Part shown: piece after piece, positions 39,839 through 48,763 of the stretch | How the letters are laid out: each line of letters begins with the position of its first letter | How positions within the stretch are numbered: position 1 is the first letter of the stretch | From: Fimbriimonadaceae bacterium | Lineage (GTDB): Bacteria; Armatimonadota; Fimbriimonadia; Fimbriimonadales; Fimbriimonadaceae | Reading direction: 5' to 3' | DNA: 64,000 nucleotides | Assembly: GCA_022843485.1 (NCBI GenBank) | Contig: JALHNM010000002.1 | Location: forward strand, 282,238-346,237 | The notes under the pieces: generated by a model | Told to the model about the DNA's origin: nothing | What the model saw: only the letters and a program-made list of their open reading frames with translations | Database searches by the model: none | Position numbers and translations under genes: made by a program

Positions 39839-42800
39839 TTACTTATCGACGAAGAGTGTGCCTGTCGCGGTACCCGTCCCTACTCGCGCCGTGAACGTGA
39901 CGGCGAAGGTCCGGGCGACGCGGGACGTGTTCACCTGGAAGGTGCCCGTCTTCGACCCGGCCGGGATCGTGATGGTCGATCCGCCAGCGAGTCGGGCGAT
40001 CCGAGTGTTCCCGCTCGTGACTGTCACGACCGTCCCACCGGGAGGCGCGTTCTGTTCGAGCGTGATCGTGCCCGTCGCCGTCCGGCTGCCGCGAACCCGT
40101 TTCGGGTTGAACGAGATGGCGAAGACCGACGGTCGCCGGACCGTCACGTTCGACGTCACGTTCGAAGAGCCGAGTTCGGCCCGAACCTGGACCACCGTCT
40201 CGTCCGCGACCGTGTTCCCCGTCGCCTGGAAGGTGAACGAGGTGACTCCGCCCGGTACGTTGAGCGTGTTCGGTAGGGTCAGCGCGGACCCAGGCGTCGC
40301 CGTCAAGGAGACGACCGTGCCCGGGGCGACCGGCGAGGCGAAGGTGAGCCGCCCGGTCGTGCTTTGCCCGATGGCGATGTTGTTCGGCGAGAAGCTCAGA
40401 CCGATGACGCCCGGGGGTTGGATCGTCATCTCGGCCTGGGCCCTGACGTTCGACCCCGCGTCGGCGACGATCGTCACCACGCGCGTGGACGGGACGCTCG
40501 CCGTGTCGATCAGGAAGGTCCGTACGGTCTGGCCACCGGTGAACGTGATCTGAGAGGGAATGCTCACCGAGGTGGTGTCGTTACTCGTCAGTGCGAACGT
40601 GATGCCAGTATTCGGGGCGGCTTGACTCAAGGTCAACGTCCCCGTCGCGTCGGTGATGCCGCCGACGACCGTATTCGGTGTGATCGTGAGCGTCGCACCG
40701 ATCGCGCGCACGGTGATCCCGATCGTCCGGGTCGTGTACCCCGTCCTGCTGGCTGTCAACGTCGTCGTGGCGTCGGCCGAGACCGTCGCGCACTGGAAGC
40801 TGAAGTCGGGGCTCGAGATAGCGCCCGCGGGGACGGTCACCCGCTGGACGCTGAGCGTCCCCGCCGCCGGGTTCGAGTTCGCCAGTTCGACCTGGAACCC
40901 GTTCGGGCCCGCGGGCCGGCTCAGCCGGACGTTACACGTCAACCGCGTCCCGCTCACAACGTCCACGCCCGGCTGAACGATGATCGACGTGATGTCGATG
41001 TCGTTAAGCGTAAGGCTCCCATCGACGGTGGTCGAGCCATCGTTGGCGCGAAGGACGACAGTACTCGGCGTGGACACAGTCGGCGTACCGACCGTGAAGC
41101 TCACCGAGCGGGCCTGGGCCGGCAGCGTGATCACGACAGGGAGAGCCTGGCCGTTCACGGTCACCCCTGTCACGCCAGAGACCTGGCTGATGGTCACTGA
41201 CCGCGCCGTTCCCGTCAAGCCGTCCAACTGGACCGTCCCAGTGGTCGCATCCCCTCCGTTGACCGACGTGGGGTTGAACGAGAAGCTCGTAAGCGCAGCT
41301 CGCCGCAGCGTGAGGGTCTGAGACCGCTGGACACCCAGGAAGACCGCGGTGACGGTCGTCGGGGTGGACGCATCCACGCCGATGGTATTGACAACGGCTG
41401 TCGCGACGTTCGAACCCGCGGGGATGAACACCTCAGCCGGGCTCGGCAATTGGACGAGATCCGGCCGATCGGTCGAGAGCTGGACTCGGATTCCGTCCGC
41501 CGGGGCGTTCTGGACGAGCTGGGCCCGTGCCGTCACCGAAGTCCCTCCGACGACTGTGTTCGGCGAGACCGCCAACTGGCTTAGCCACGGCGCGACGGTA
41601 AGAGTCGTCTCCTTGAAGTCATTCTCGAGCGTGGCTCGGACGGCACACGTTTGCAGGGTCGTGACCGGGAGACTGAAGATCGGGACTGACGCGGTGGTCG
41701 CTCCCTGGAGCACCGTTACGACGGTGGAGAGTTGGCTGCCCGTCGGCGAGAAGGACGCCGCCAAGGAGTTGCCTAGCGTCATCGTAACCGGCACGCCCCC
41801 GGCCGGAGCCGGATTGCGAAGCGTCACGGTCGCCACCGAGGTCGCCCCCAGCCCGCCCGCCACGGTCGTCGGGGCCACCGAGATACTGCTGACGATCGGA
41901 AGTTGGACGCGGAGCTTGACGATCCAGCCGTTAGAACCACCGAACTGGGGGTTCGCACCGGGCGCCTGTCCGGTCGGCATGGTCGACTTGAAGGCGTTCG
42001 TCGTGATGTGCGGGGCGATCCCCAGTGGGCCCTTCGGGGGGCCGCCGTCGAACCCGAACGTGGCCTGGCTCGACCCAGCGAACCACACCGCACCGACCGA
42101 GTCCGCCATGGCGTCCCGAACCTGATCGTCCGAGAGCGCTCCGATGTAGCTGGAGTAGATCACGCTCGAACCAGACGGGGCCACGTAGGTCATGAAGCCG
42201 TCGTTCGTCGAAGAGAGGTCCCCGGGGTTCGTCCCCACGTTGCTCCCGTCAACGCGCTCGGTCCCGCCTTCGTAGGCTCCGTCGAGGGCGTCCGGCGTCG
42301 TGAAGATCGAACCCGGCGTGGACGGTTCAGGCGGGCCGCCGAAGACCGGGTTCGGCGTGAAACTGACGAAGCCACCGACCACCGCATTGCCGCGAGGATC
42401 CACCGTGACGACCGTCGGCTCGACGACCCCAGTCGTCAAGAGGCCAGTCGAGTAAACCAGCGTAGAGGCATCGCTCGAGAGCTTCGAAAGGAAGACCTTC
42501 CGAGCCGCACCGAAGGCTTCGTCGAAGGCGCCGCGCGAACGCTGGAAGTTGAACGAGTTCGTCCAACCGCTGACGTAGACGTTCCCGGCCGAGTCGAGCG
42601 CGACAGACCGTGCGTAGTCGGACTGGGCCCCACCGAGGAGAGCGCTGAAAGCGGTCGTGCCGTCCGCCCGGATTCGAACCACGAACGACGTATCGTTCTG
42701 GATCAGACGACCGCCGCTGAACCGACCCGGGTCTTCAGGGAAGACGCCTGCTGTGGTGCCGAACGCAGGGGTAGAGGTCAGCGCGGTGTCCTGGGTGCCG

Positions 42801-44332
42801 GTGAACGTGAAGCTGCCCACGACGACCACATCGCCTGACGCGCTGATCGCGACCGGGTTGAACCGCGCCGGGATCTGCGTGCCGTACGGTGCCACCGGCG
42901 GCGAACCGATCTCGACGTCCTGCGTTCCCGCGATCATCCGGCGGACTAGGTACTCGCCCGCCGAGTCCAAGTAGCAGACGTAGGCGGCCCGGTTCGTCGT
43001 GCCGATCGCGAACGAGAGGAAGTTCGTGAACCCGGCCGGCAGTAGCCGGTCGATCGTGGAGTTACCGTAAAGGGCGACACTGCCGGACGCGCTCACCTCG
43101 AGGCCACCGAAACGAACGTTCGTACCGTCCACGTTCCCCAGTTCGTTGCGCCAGCGCACGAAGTTGGTGGTGATCGAGTTGCCGATCACGTTGAACCGGG
43201 AGACCCAGACCCGCGTGCCCGAGCCTTTCGCGCCACCGGTGATCCCGGCAAAGTCGTTCGAGCTTGAAGTACCCGCAAGCCACAAAGACCCGGTCGACTC
43301 CTGGACGCCGATGGCGAAGCCCCGGTCGCCTGCGCCCCCGCCCATGACCGCGGAGTACGAAACCGAGTAAGCGTCCCCGTCCATCCGGACTAGGAACGCG
43401 TCCTGGCTTGCGGGAGTGAACCGACCGTACGGGCCTTCGTTGATCGGGAAGAACGGCGAACTCGTGCCACCCGTCAGGTACACGTTGCCCACCGAGTCCG
43501 CGTAGACGCCGCTGACGAACTCGTCCGCGTTCGTGTCGCTCCCGACGTAGCTGCCGTAGACGAGCGGGTCGATGACGAGGGGCTTCGAGCGGTCGTACTG
43601 GCCGACCTGGAAGCTCACCGTGCCGTCCGCCGACACTTGGAACTGCGACGAGACCTCGCGCTTGTTCCCGTTGACGACCTGGTAGGTGAAGAGGTCCGAG
43701 ACCTTCACGTCGCCGATCGAGGTGCCGACGTAGAGGTGCCGGTCAGAGCCGATCCGGACACCTTCCGCCCCGTCGAACCGGAACTGGACGAGCCGAGGGT
43801 CGGCGCCCGGGTTGACGACCACGTCGAACCGCAGCTTGCCCCCGTCGAAATAGTGGCGCACGTCGACCCCACGGTAGACGTTGCGCATCGTGGCCTCACC
43901 GTAGGCCTGCGTGCCCCGGGCATGGCCCCGGCTCGTGAAGTAGTCGCGGACGTCGTTCTGCCGCTTGGCCGTGCGCACCTGCGGCGTCTGGTTCCCGCCG
44001 ACGAACCGCATCCGGACGACGTGACCCTCGCGGAACGGCCCGTTCGTGTCGATCGGCTCCCCATTGCCGTCGAGGAGGGTCCCTTCGACCTTTCTGTTCA
44101 CCAAACGGTACGCGTCGAGCGTCACCCCTTGGTTCGTGACCCAGTAGTCGAGGCCCTGGGTCTGGGAAAGGAACCGGGCACGACCGTCCCATTGGCCCTT
44201 GTTCTCACGGAACGCCCAGGACGAGGCCGCGATCGGGCGGCCCGAACCGCCTCCTTGGGCTTGGGCGACCACACCCGCCACAAGGGCGAGCAGCACGGCA
44301 GCGGTTCGAACCACGTTATGAATCCGATTCAT
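39839..44332 (-). CDS. Large SBBP-repeat and Ig-like surface protein
   Basis: 1,497-residue exported protein. A signal peptide (RTAAVLLALVAGVVAQAQG) precedes an N-terminal domain typical of SBBP-repeat proteins (FRENKGQWDGRARFL, LDYWVTNQGVTLDAYRL). Residues about 270-800 carry SBBP beta-propeller repeats such as SAGNVYVSGWTNSFNFQ and SVGNVYLTGGTSSPFF. The C-terminal 650 residues are seven or so Ig-like repeats of about 85-90 residues, each starting near a VVGG or VNGG turn (SPNTVVGGTSVTA, NPTSVNGGDATTG). No PEP-CTERM or type IX signal is seen. ATG at 44332 is preceded by GGAGTGGAGAT. Likely surface or matrix protein. Confidence 0.82.
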   Translation of the reverse strand: MNRIHNVVRTAAVLLALVAGVVAQAQGGGSGRPIAASSWAFRENKGQWDGRARFLSQTQGLDYWVTNQGVTLDAYRLVNRKVEGTLLDGNGEPIDTNGPFREGHVVRMRFVGGNQTPQVRTAKRQNDVRDYFTSRGHARGTQAYGEATMRNVYRGVDVRHYFDGGKLRFDVVVNPGADPRLVQFRFDGAEGVRIGSDRHLYVGTSIGDVKVSDLFTYQVVNGNKREVSSQFQVSADGTVSFQVGQYDRSKPLVIDPLVYGSYVGSDTNADEFVSGVYADSVGNVYLTGGTSSPFFPINEGPYGRFTPASQDAFLVRMDGDAYSVSYSAVMGGGAGDRGFAIGVQESTGSLWLAGTSSSNDFAGITGGAKGSGTRVWVSRFNVIGNSITTNFVRWRNELGNVDGTNVRFGGLEVSASGSVALYGNSTIDRLLPAGFTNFLSFAIGTTNRAAYVCYLDSAGEYLVRRMIAGTQDVEIGSPPVAPYGTQIPARFNPVAISASGDVVVVGSFTFTGTQDTALTSTPAFGTTAGVFPEDPGRFSGGRLIQNDTSFVVRIRADGTTAFSALLGGAQSDYARSVALDSAGNVYVSGWTNSFNFQRSRGAFDEAFGAARKVFLSKLSSDASTLVYSTGLLTTGVVEPTVVTVDPRGNAVVGGFVSFTPNPVFGGPPEPSTPGSIFTTPDALDGAYEGGTERVDGSNVGTNPGDLSSTNDGFMTYVAPSGSSVIYSSYIGALSDDQVRDAMADSVGAVWFAGSSQATFGFDGGPPKGPLGIAPHITTNAFKSTMPTGQAPGANPQFGGSNGWIVKLRVQLPIVSSISVAPTTVAGGLGATSVATVTLRNPAPAGGVPVTMTLGNSLAASFSPTGSQLSTVVTVLQGATTASVPIFSLPVTTLQTCAVRATLENDFKETTLTVAPWLSQLAVSPNTVVGGTSVTARAQLVQNAPADGIRVQLSTDRPDLVQLPSPAEVFIPAGSNVATAVVNTIGVDASTPTTVTAVFLGVQRSQTLTLRRAALTSFSFNPTSVNGGDATTGTVQLDGLTGTARSVTISQVSGVTGVTVNGQALPVVITLPAQARSVSFTVGTPTVSTPSTVVLRANDGSTTVDGSLTLNDIDITSIIVQPGVDVVSGTRLTCNVRLSRPAGPNGFQVELANSNPAAGTLSVQRVTVPAGAISSPDFSFQCATVSADATTTLTASRTGYTTRTIGITVRAIGATLTITPNTVVGGITDATGTLTLSQAAPNTGITFALTSNDTTSVSIPSQITFTGGQTVRTFLIDTASVPSTRVVTIVADAGSNVRAQAEMTIQPPGVIGLSFSPNNIAIGQSTTGRLTFASPVAPGTVVSLTATPGSALTLPNTLNVPGGVTSFTFQATGNTVADETVVQVRAELGSSNVTSNVTVRRPSVFAISFNPKRVRGSRTATGTITLEQNAPPGGTVVTVTSGNTRIARLAGGSTITIPAGSKTGTFQVNTSRVARTFAVTFTARVGTGTATGTLFVDK

Positions 44333-44347
44333 CCAGTATCTCCACTC

Positions 44348-44418
44348 CGCCGCAGCAGCCTGCGGCGAGCGCACGTTAGGAGCCGGACCGGCATCGCCGG
44401 CGGCGCCCGGCCATTCTA
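44348..44418 (-). promoter_or_regulatory. Promoter and leader of the surface-protein gene
   Basis: On the minus strand TAGAAT (44418-44413) is a good -10, leaving about 75 nt of leader. The leader has a perfect hairpin, CGCCGCAG and CTGCGGCG with a CAGC loop (44348-44367), just upstream of a GGAG-type ribosome binding site. A regulatory role is possible. The remainder of the 44333-44484 spacer holds nothing recognised. Confidence 0.4.
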
Positions 44419-44484
44419 GCTCAGAAGTACGACGAAATGACAGGGGGGGAATGTTCACTTAGACCCCCCAAGCCTCGGAAAACT

Positions 44485-45954
44485 TCAGAGACCGTCCGTC
44501 CGAAGGGCCCCCAGCACCGTCGAACGCCCGTAAAGGTCCTCGGCCAGGGCGAGCGCGTCCGCCAACGCCAGGTCCGGCACCTGGGACGAAGCCTCGCCCA
44601 TCGTCCCGCCCGCGAACGCCAGACCGACCCCCGCGAGGCCCCAAAACTTCTGGGCGGGAGAACGCTCCACCGTCACCGCCTGGAGCTTCGCCACCGGTAA
44701 GACAGCCAGCCTCCGCCCCAGCCACCCCGAGCGCACCGCCACCCACTCGCCTGCGTCCGCGAAGCGGAACGTCCGGAACCGCAGCCAGCCCGACGTCCCC
44801 GCCACCAGCAGGATCGCCGGAGTCAACGCCCAGCCCACCGGCCCGAGGAACGAGAAACCGACCGCCCCAATCGAGACCGCGACGAGGAGCGACGCGTGCA
44901 CGCTCCGTGCGACTGTGGACCAGGGCAACCGACGCCATTCAAGCTGGGACTCGGAATACCCAGGGACAGCGAGTCCGACCGTCCCCTCAAGCGCTGGGCC
45001 CCAGACGGCCGGGGCGAGCGTCGTCGCCCCCGTCGCACCCGCCTCCTCGTCGCCCATCCGGCCCCCCGCCGTGTGCAACCCCACCCCCCAGAGGCCGAGA
45101 AGGCGCTGGCCCACCGATTGCCGGGCCTCGACCACCTGGACCCGCCCCAACTCCACCGCCCGCTCCTGGTGGTTCACCAACCCGTACGCCATGAGGAGCC
45201 GCGTTCCCTGCTGCCGGACGGTGAAGTCCCAGAACCTCACGAGGGTGGTGACGACCGACGCGCCCCAACCCACGGCGAGCACCGCGACCCCGATGACGGC
45301 GAGCGTCCTCGGGTCCGTGGCGTCGAACCACTCCATCGCTTGGTCCGCGACCTGGTCCTGCGCCCCCAAGAAGAACGCGAAGCCCACCACCGAGCTCACC
45401 AAGGCTAAGACCCGGTTGCCGGTCGCCCCCAGCGCGACCAAGCTGCCGACCGAGGCCCGGTAGGCGCGGTCCGGCTCGCGCTCCCAAACCGGGCGCGCGC
45501 TGGCATACTCGACCGGCCGGCCGGTGAGTTCAGCGGTAAGCGCCACCGCGTCCGCCTCGGCGAGGGCGTCGATGTCCGCCTCCGCCCCCGTGCCGCTCGC
45601 CGTCTCGACCTTCAGCTTGACGAGGCCGAGCGCTCGGTGGAGCAGGTCACGCGAAGCCGAGATGTGCTGGATCCGGTCGAGCGGGATCGTCCGCTCGTTC
45701 TTCGTGAACAGCCCGGAGTGGACGAGCAGCTTGCCCTCGTGGACCGCGAACTTAAAAGTCAGGAAGCGGACCAGCGCCGTCACGACCGCGAACAGGCCGA
45801 AGAGGATCGCGAGCGTGTCGAGACCCTCCGCCCCTCGCCGGGTGACCGTGATGACGACGACGATGACGATGCCCCAGGCCAAGCGGCCGAGCACCCGCAA
45901 GAACTCGAGGGCGACGGTCGCCGGGTGTAGCCGCCGCCAGTTGGGCTCACCCAC
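44485..45954 (-). CDS. YdbT-like protein with bacterial PH domains
   Basis: 489-residue membrane protein with about six transmembrane helices in pairs, each pair followed by a bPH2 domain (HEGKLLVHSGLFTKNERTIPLDRIQHISASRD is the clearest, near residue 75; later ones near 260 and 420: LGRVQVVEARQSVGQRLLG and LPVAKLQAVTVERSPAQKFWG). The family pairs with YdbS; roles in envelope or antibiotic resistance have been proposed but are not firmly established. Its start overlaps the upstream ydbS-like gene by 8 nt, indicating an operon. Confidence 0.83.
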   Translation of the reverse strand: MGEPNWRRLHPATVALEFLRVLGRLAWGIVIVVVITVTRRGAEGLDTLAILFGLFAVVTALVRFLTFKFAVHEGKLLVHSGLFTKNERTIPLDRIQHISASRDLLHRALGLVKLKVETASGTGAEADIDALAEADAVALTAELTGRPVEYASARPVWEREPDRAYRASVGSLVALGATGNRVLALVSSVVGFAFFLGAQDQVADQAMEWFDATDPRTLAVIGVAVLAVGWGASVVTTLVRFWDFTVRQQGTRLLMAYGLVNHQERAVELGRVQVVEARQSVGQRLLGLWGVGLHTAGGRMGDEEAGATGATTLAPAVWGPALEGTVGLAVPGYSESQLEWRRLPWSTVARSVHASLLVAVSIGAVGFSFLGPVGWALTPAILLVAGTSGWLRFRTFRFADAGEWVAVRSGWLGRRLAVLPVAKLQAVTVERSPAQKFWGLAGVGLAFAGGTMGEASSQVPDLALADALALAEDLYGRSTVLGALRTDGL

Positions 45955-46468
45955 CCTGTCCCTCGCCCCTCGGCCGGTCGATCACCGGCGGCGCGTCGAG
46001 GCGCACGAGGGTCTGTCGCAATCGGTCGGCGTCCGCGACGCTCAGCCCCGGAATGCTCGCAACCGGCCCCATCTGCCCCCCGACGAAGACCTGCACCTCG
46101 GCGATCCCGAGCGCCCGCGCCACCGGCCCCGCCGTCACGTCGACGTGCTGGATCCGGGCCCGGTTCACGTAGCGGCGAGTCTGCCAATAGACCCCGTACG
46201 CCACCGACAAGTCCTCCTCTCGCAACCGGTAGCGCCAGGCCGCGAACTTCTTCCCCACCAACCAGAGGTTGAGCGGGAGCAACACCAAGAACATGCCGAG
46301 CGAAAGGCCCCCGATGGGCAACTGCCACCACGGGATCCGCCGGAAGAACACGGCGTCGCCCGCCAAGACGATGAGCGGCAACACGATCGCCGAGACGATC
46401 CCCGCCACGGTCCAGAGCTGCTTGACCCGGGGGTCGAGCGCCGACCACCCTTGTGTGTCTCCGATCAT
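45947..46468 (-). CDS. YdbS-like membrane protein with bacterial PH domain
   Basis: 173-residue protein with two transmembrane helices (IVSAIVLPLIVLAGDAVFF and LSLGMFLVLLPLNLWLV) followed by a bPH2 domain (LREEDLSVAYGVYWQTRRYVNRARIQHVDVTAG). It is the short partner of the YdbT-like protein encoded downstream. ATG is 10 nt after TATCAT. Confidence 0.83.
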   Translation of the reverse strand: MIGDTQGWSALDPRVKQLWTVAGIVSAIVLPLIVLAGDAVFFRRIPWWQLPIGGLSLGMFLVLLPLNLWLVGKKFAAWRYRLREEDLSVAYGVYWQTRRYVNRARIQHVDVTAGPVARALGIAEVQVFVGGQMGPVASIPGLSVADADRLRQTLVRLDAPPVIDRPRGEGQGG

Positions 46469-46509
46469 GCTCGGCCCGATGATAATCCCGGGGCCGACCC
46501 GCGTCTAGG

Positions 46510-47130
46510 CTAGATGGGCGGCAGCGGCTCGGGGCTGGCGAAGTGCGCGTTGTCGTAGAGGGGCACCCCCAGGGCCCGGGCATAGCGCACGCCCTTCGCC
46601 TGAAGCGAGCCCGCCATCGCCCCGATAGGGGCTCCGATCGGTAGCCGGTGGTCCTCCCGCTCGACGACGAGGAGCGGGCGGGCCGCCCCCTTCCAGTGGA
46701 GCACGAGCCGGTACCGAACGACCGGGCCGGGCTGCGCCAAGAGCACGAGGGCGTCGAGCTCATCGAGAGAACCCTGGGAGACTCGACCGACGACCCCCCG
46801 CCCTTCGACGCGCGTGTACCGCCGAGCCCGTAGGTCGCAGACCAACCGCTCCGCGCTCAAGAGCGCCCACAGCCCCGCCCCGGCGACGGCAAGGCCGAGC
46901 CACCACGTGACGCCCGGGTCGGGCCCAAACCCGAGCGGGTTCCCCATGACCCCGTGGACAGTCAGGGCGGGGCCGCCGAACAGGCACGCCGCGACGAGCC
47001 GGTCGTACCAGGCTGGCGGCCCGAACGCCAGGCGTCGATCCTCCCCGACGAACCGCCCACGAAGCGGCGTCTCGAGCCCGGCCTTCGTCCGTCGGCGGAC
47101 CGGCGGCAGGCCTTCTGCGTTGGGGTGCAT
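46510..47130 (-). CDS. Hypothetical membrane protein
   Basis: 206 residues with two predicted transmembrane helices (WYDRLVAACLFGGPALTVHG, then WWLGLAVAGAGLWALL) and a soluble C-terminal half. Family not recognised. It lies 41 bp upstream of the YdbS-like gene on the same strand and may belong to the same functional group, although the downstream gene has its own -10-like element. Start supported by TAGACT 8 nt upstream; it is divergent from the gene at 47187, whose -10-like hexamer is also TAGACT. Confidence 0.6.
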   Translation of the reverse strand: MHPNAEGLPPVRRRTKAGLETPLRGRFVGEDRRLAFGPPAWYDRLVAACLFGGPALTVHGVMGNPLGFGPDPGVTWWLGLAVAGAGLWALLSAERLVCDLRARRYTRVEGRGVVGRVSQGSLDELDALVLLAQPGPVVRYRLVLHWKGAARPLLVVEREDHRLPIGAPIGAMAGSLQAKGVRYARALGVPLYDNAHFASPEPLPPI

Positions 47131-47138
47131 CGGCCGAG

Positions 47139-47144
47139 AGTCTA
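47139..47144 (-). promoter_or_regulatory. -10-like element before the 46510 gene
   Basis: TAGACT on the minus strand, 8 nt before ATG. Its mirror partner for the divergent gene lies only 32 bp away. Confidence 0.45.
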
Positions 47145-47175
47145 TCCCTCGCCGACCCTTCGTAGGGCACGTCCG

Positions 47176-47181
47176 TAGACT
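47176..47181 (+). promoter_or_regulatory. -10-like element before the 47187 gene
   Basis: TAGACT on the plus strand ends 5 nt before the ATG, the shortest spacing in the window, leaving no room for a ribosome binding site. Confidence 0.5.
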
Positions 47182-47186
47182 GGGAC

Positions 47187-47621
47187 ATGCACGACCCCTA
47201 CCGTCCGTACCGGGGCTGGTTCTACGCCGCGGCCGTCTACAACGTGGTCTGGGGCACCGCAGCCGTCCTCGCCCCGGAGGCCTTCTTCCGTTTGGCCGGG
47301 ATGCCGCCGCCGAACTACCCGGCCCTGTTCCAGTGCATCGGGATGATGGTGCTCGTCTACGCCCTCGGCTACTTCTACATCGCCCGCGACCCGGAACGCT
47401 ACGGGGTGTTCGTCTGGATCGGCCTGCTCGGCAAGGTGTTCGGCCCCCTGGGGTTCGTCTTCGCGCTGATCAAAGGCGAGCTCCCCCTCGTCTTCGGGTG
47501 GACGATCGTCTTCAACGACCTCATCTGGTGGCCGGCGTTCATCGCCTTCGCGCTCAAGTTCGCGCCACCGCCCTGGCTAGACCTGGGCTCGCGCCGCCCG
47601 GCCGGCGACCGGAACGCCTAG
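47187..47621 (+). CDS. Four-helix membrane protein of unknown function
   Basis: 144 residues with four predicted transmembrane helices (FYAAAVYNVVWGTAAVL, LFQCIGMMVLVYALGYFYI, VFVWIGLLGKVFGPLGFVF, FNDLIWWPAFIAFALKF). Similar compact four-helix proteins are widespread and unnamed. No motif suggests a reaction. ATG start next to TAGACT. Convergent with the serine protease gene across a bulged hairpin. Confidence 0.7.
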   Translation: MHDPYRPYRGWFYAAAVYNVVWGTAAVLAPEAFFRLAGMPPPNYPALFQCIGMMVLVYALGYFYIARDPERYGVFVWIGLLGKVFGPLGFVFALIKGELPLVFGWTIVFNDLIWWPAFIAFALKFAPPPWLDLGSRRPAGDRNA

Positions 47622-47648
47622 GTGTCACCCATCTGGGGGGCCAAGTGC

Positions 47649-47691
47649 GGCACAAGGGGCCAGCCGGAGAGTAAGAGCCGACCCCTGTGCC
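47649..47691. terminator. Bulged hairpin between convergent genes
   Basis: GGCACAAGGGG (47649-47659) pairs with CCCCTGTGCC (47682-47691) with one bulged A and a 22-nt loop. It lies between two convergent genes and probably ends both; the right end is close to the protease stop. Confidence 0.45.
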
Positions 47692-47697
47692 CCGTCG

Positions 47698-48594
47698 TCA
47701 CTTGCGGCGCCGGCGGGCGGCGAGGGCAGCGAGGCCCGCACCGAGGGCGATCATCGTCCCCGGCTCCGGAACCACGCTGTTGATCCAGTCGCGCTGGCCG
47801 CTGACGGCTGCGAAGCCGCTCAGGTGGCCGTAGACTCCCCAGTTGCCGCCGGTGACGCCCCAAAGCCACGACGTCACCCCCGCAAGGCGCCACTCCCCAG
47901 CTTCTTGGATGAACAACCCGCCGCCGCTGTCGCCGAAGATGACGTTCTGCTCGAGGTCGGTCGACCGGTTGCTCGACCCGAGCGAGCTCAGCGTGTTGGT
48001 GTTCCCGGCCGGGCTGTCGAAGTCCGTCACCAGAACGTTCGTGAAGTTGCTACCCTGGTAGCTCCAGTTGTAGCCGTCCACCACGTTCGTCCCGCCCCGG
48101 CGCAGCACGTCGTACGTGCCAGTCCAGCCCGCCGAACCCGTACCGGTGCCTCCGTAGCCCACGATGGCCGCGTCCTTCCCGACCTCGCTGCCCGCCGCGC
48201 CCTGGTAGAGGCCGATCGGCGCAACGCCGTTCACGCTGGTGCGCAGCCGCATGAGCGTGAAGTCGGTGCCGTTGAAGAGGTTGCCGTTCCAACCCGGGTT
48301 CACGAAGAACTGATCGACCTGGTACTCCTGGCCGCCGACCCGGAAGGTCGGGTTGACCGCGTTGCGCTCCACCACGTGACCGGCGGTGAGCACCCAGTTC
48401 GAGCCGATGAGCGTGCCGCTCGCGCTCCAACCGCCGTTGACCCAGACTTCGCCGACCGCGGCGAACTGGTCGCCGAACGCTCGGTACTGGGCGTCCGTCC
48501 GGTCGTCCCGGCGGGTCATGGCGTGGGAGCTGGCGACGGCGAGCAGCGCCGCGACGACGAGCGAGGTTCGAGTGATCTGACGGATACCGTTCAT
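47698..48594 (-). CDS. Trypsin-like serine protease with PEP-CTERM signal
   Basis: 298-residue S1-fold protease. Signal peptide at 1-25 (SLVVAALLAVASSHAM). The catalytic triad is visible: His in LTAGHVVER, Asp in GTDFTLMRL and Ser in FGDSGGGLFIQ. The C terminus is a PEP-CTERM sorting signal: VVPEPGTMIALGAG, hydrophobic helix, then RRRRK. In the exosortase system the signal is cleaved and the protein exported to the surface or matrix; no exosortase gene is in the window. Unlike many neighbours it has a Shine-Dalgarno (GGAGAAGG) before ATG. Confidence 0.9.
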   Translation of the reverse strand: MNGIRQITRTSLVVAALLAVASSHAMTRRDDRTDAQYRAFGDQFAAVGEVWVNGGWSASGTLIGSNWVLTAGHVVERNAVNPTFRVGGQEYQVDQFFVNPGWNGNLFNGTDFTLMRLRTSVNGVAPIGLYQGAAGSEVGKDAAIVGYGGTGTGSAGWTGTYDVLRRGGTNVVDGYNWSYQGSNFTNVLVTDFDSPAGNTNTLSSLGSSNRSTDLEQNVIFGDSGGGLFIQEAGEWRLAGVTSWLWGVTGGNWGVYGHLSGFAAVSGQRDWINSVVPEPGTMIALGAGLAALAARRRRK

Positions 48595-48747
48595 GTCCTT
48601 CTCCAGGCAACGCGAGACAAATCACATCAGACCTGTCTAGCCACCGCCGATTATGGCGTCAACGATGGACGGACACAACCTCGCCAAGGTTCAAACCGCC
48701 GAAACGGTCTGGGCTAAGGTCCGACTTCCAGGCGTGGCGCGTTCGGC

Positions 48748-48753
48748 TAGACT
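48748..48753 (+). promoter_or_regulatory. -10-like element before the M23 gene
   Basis: TAGACT ends 10 nt before the ATG at 48764 without a Shine-Dalgarno between. Confidence 0.45.
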
Positions 48754-48763
48754 CCCGCTATCG

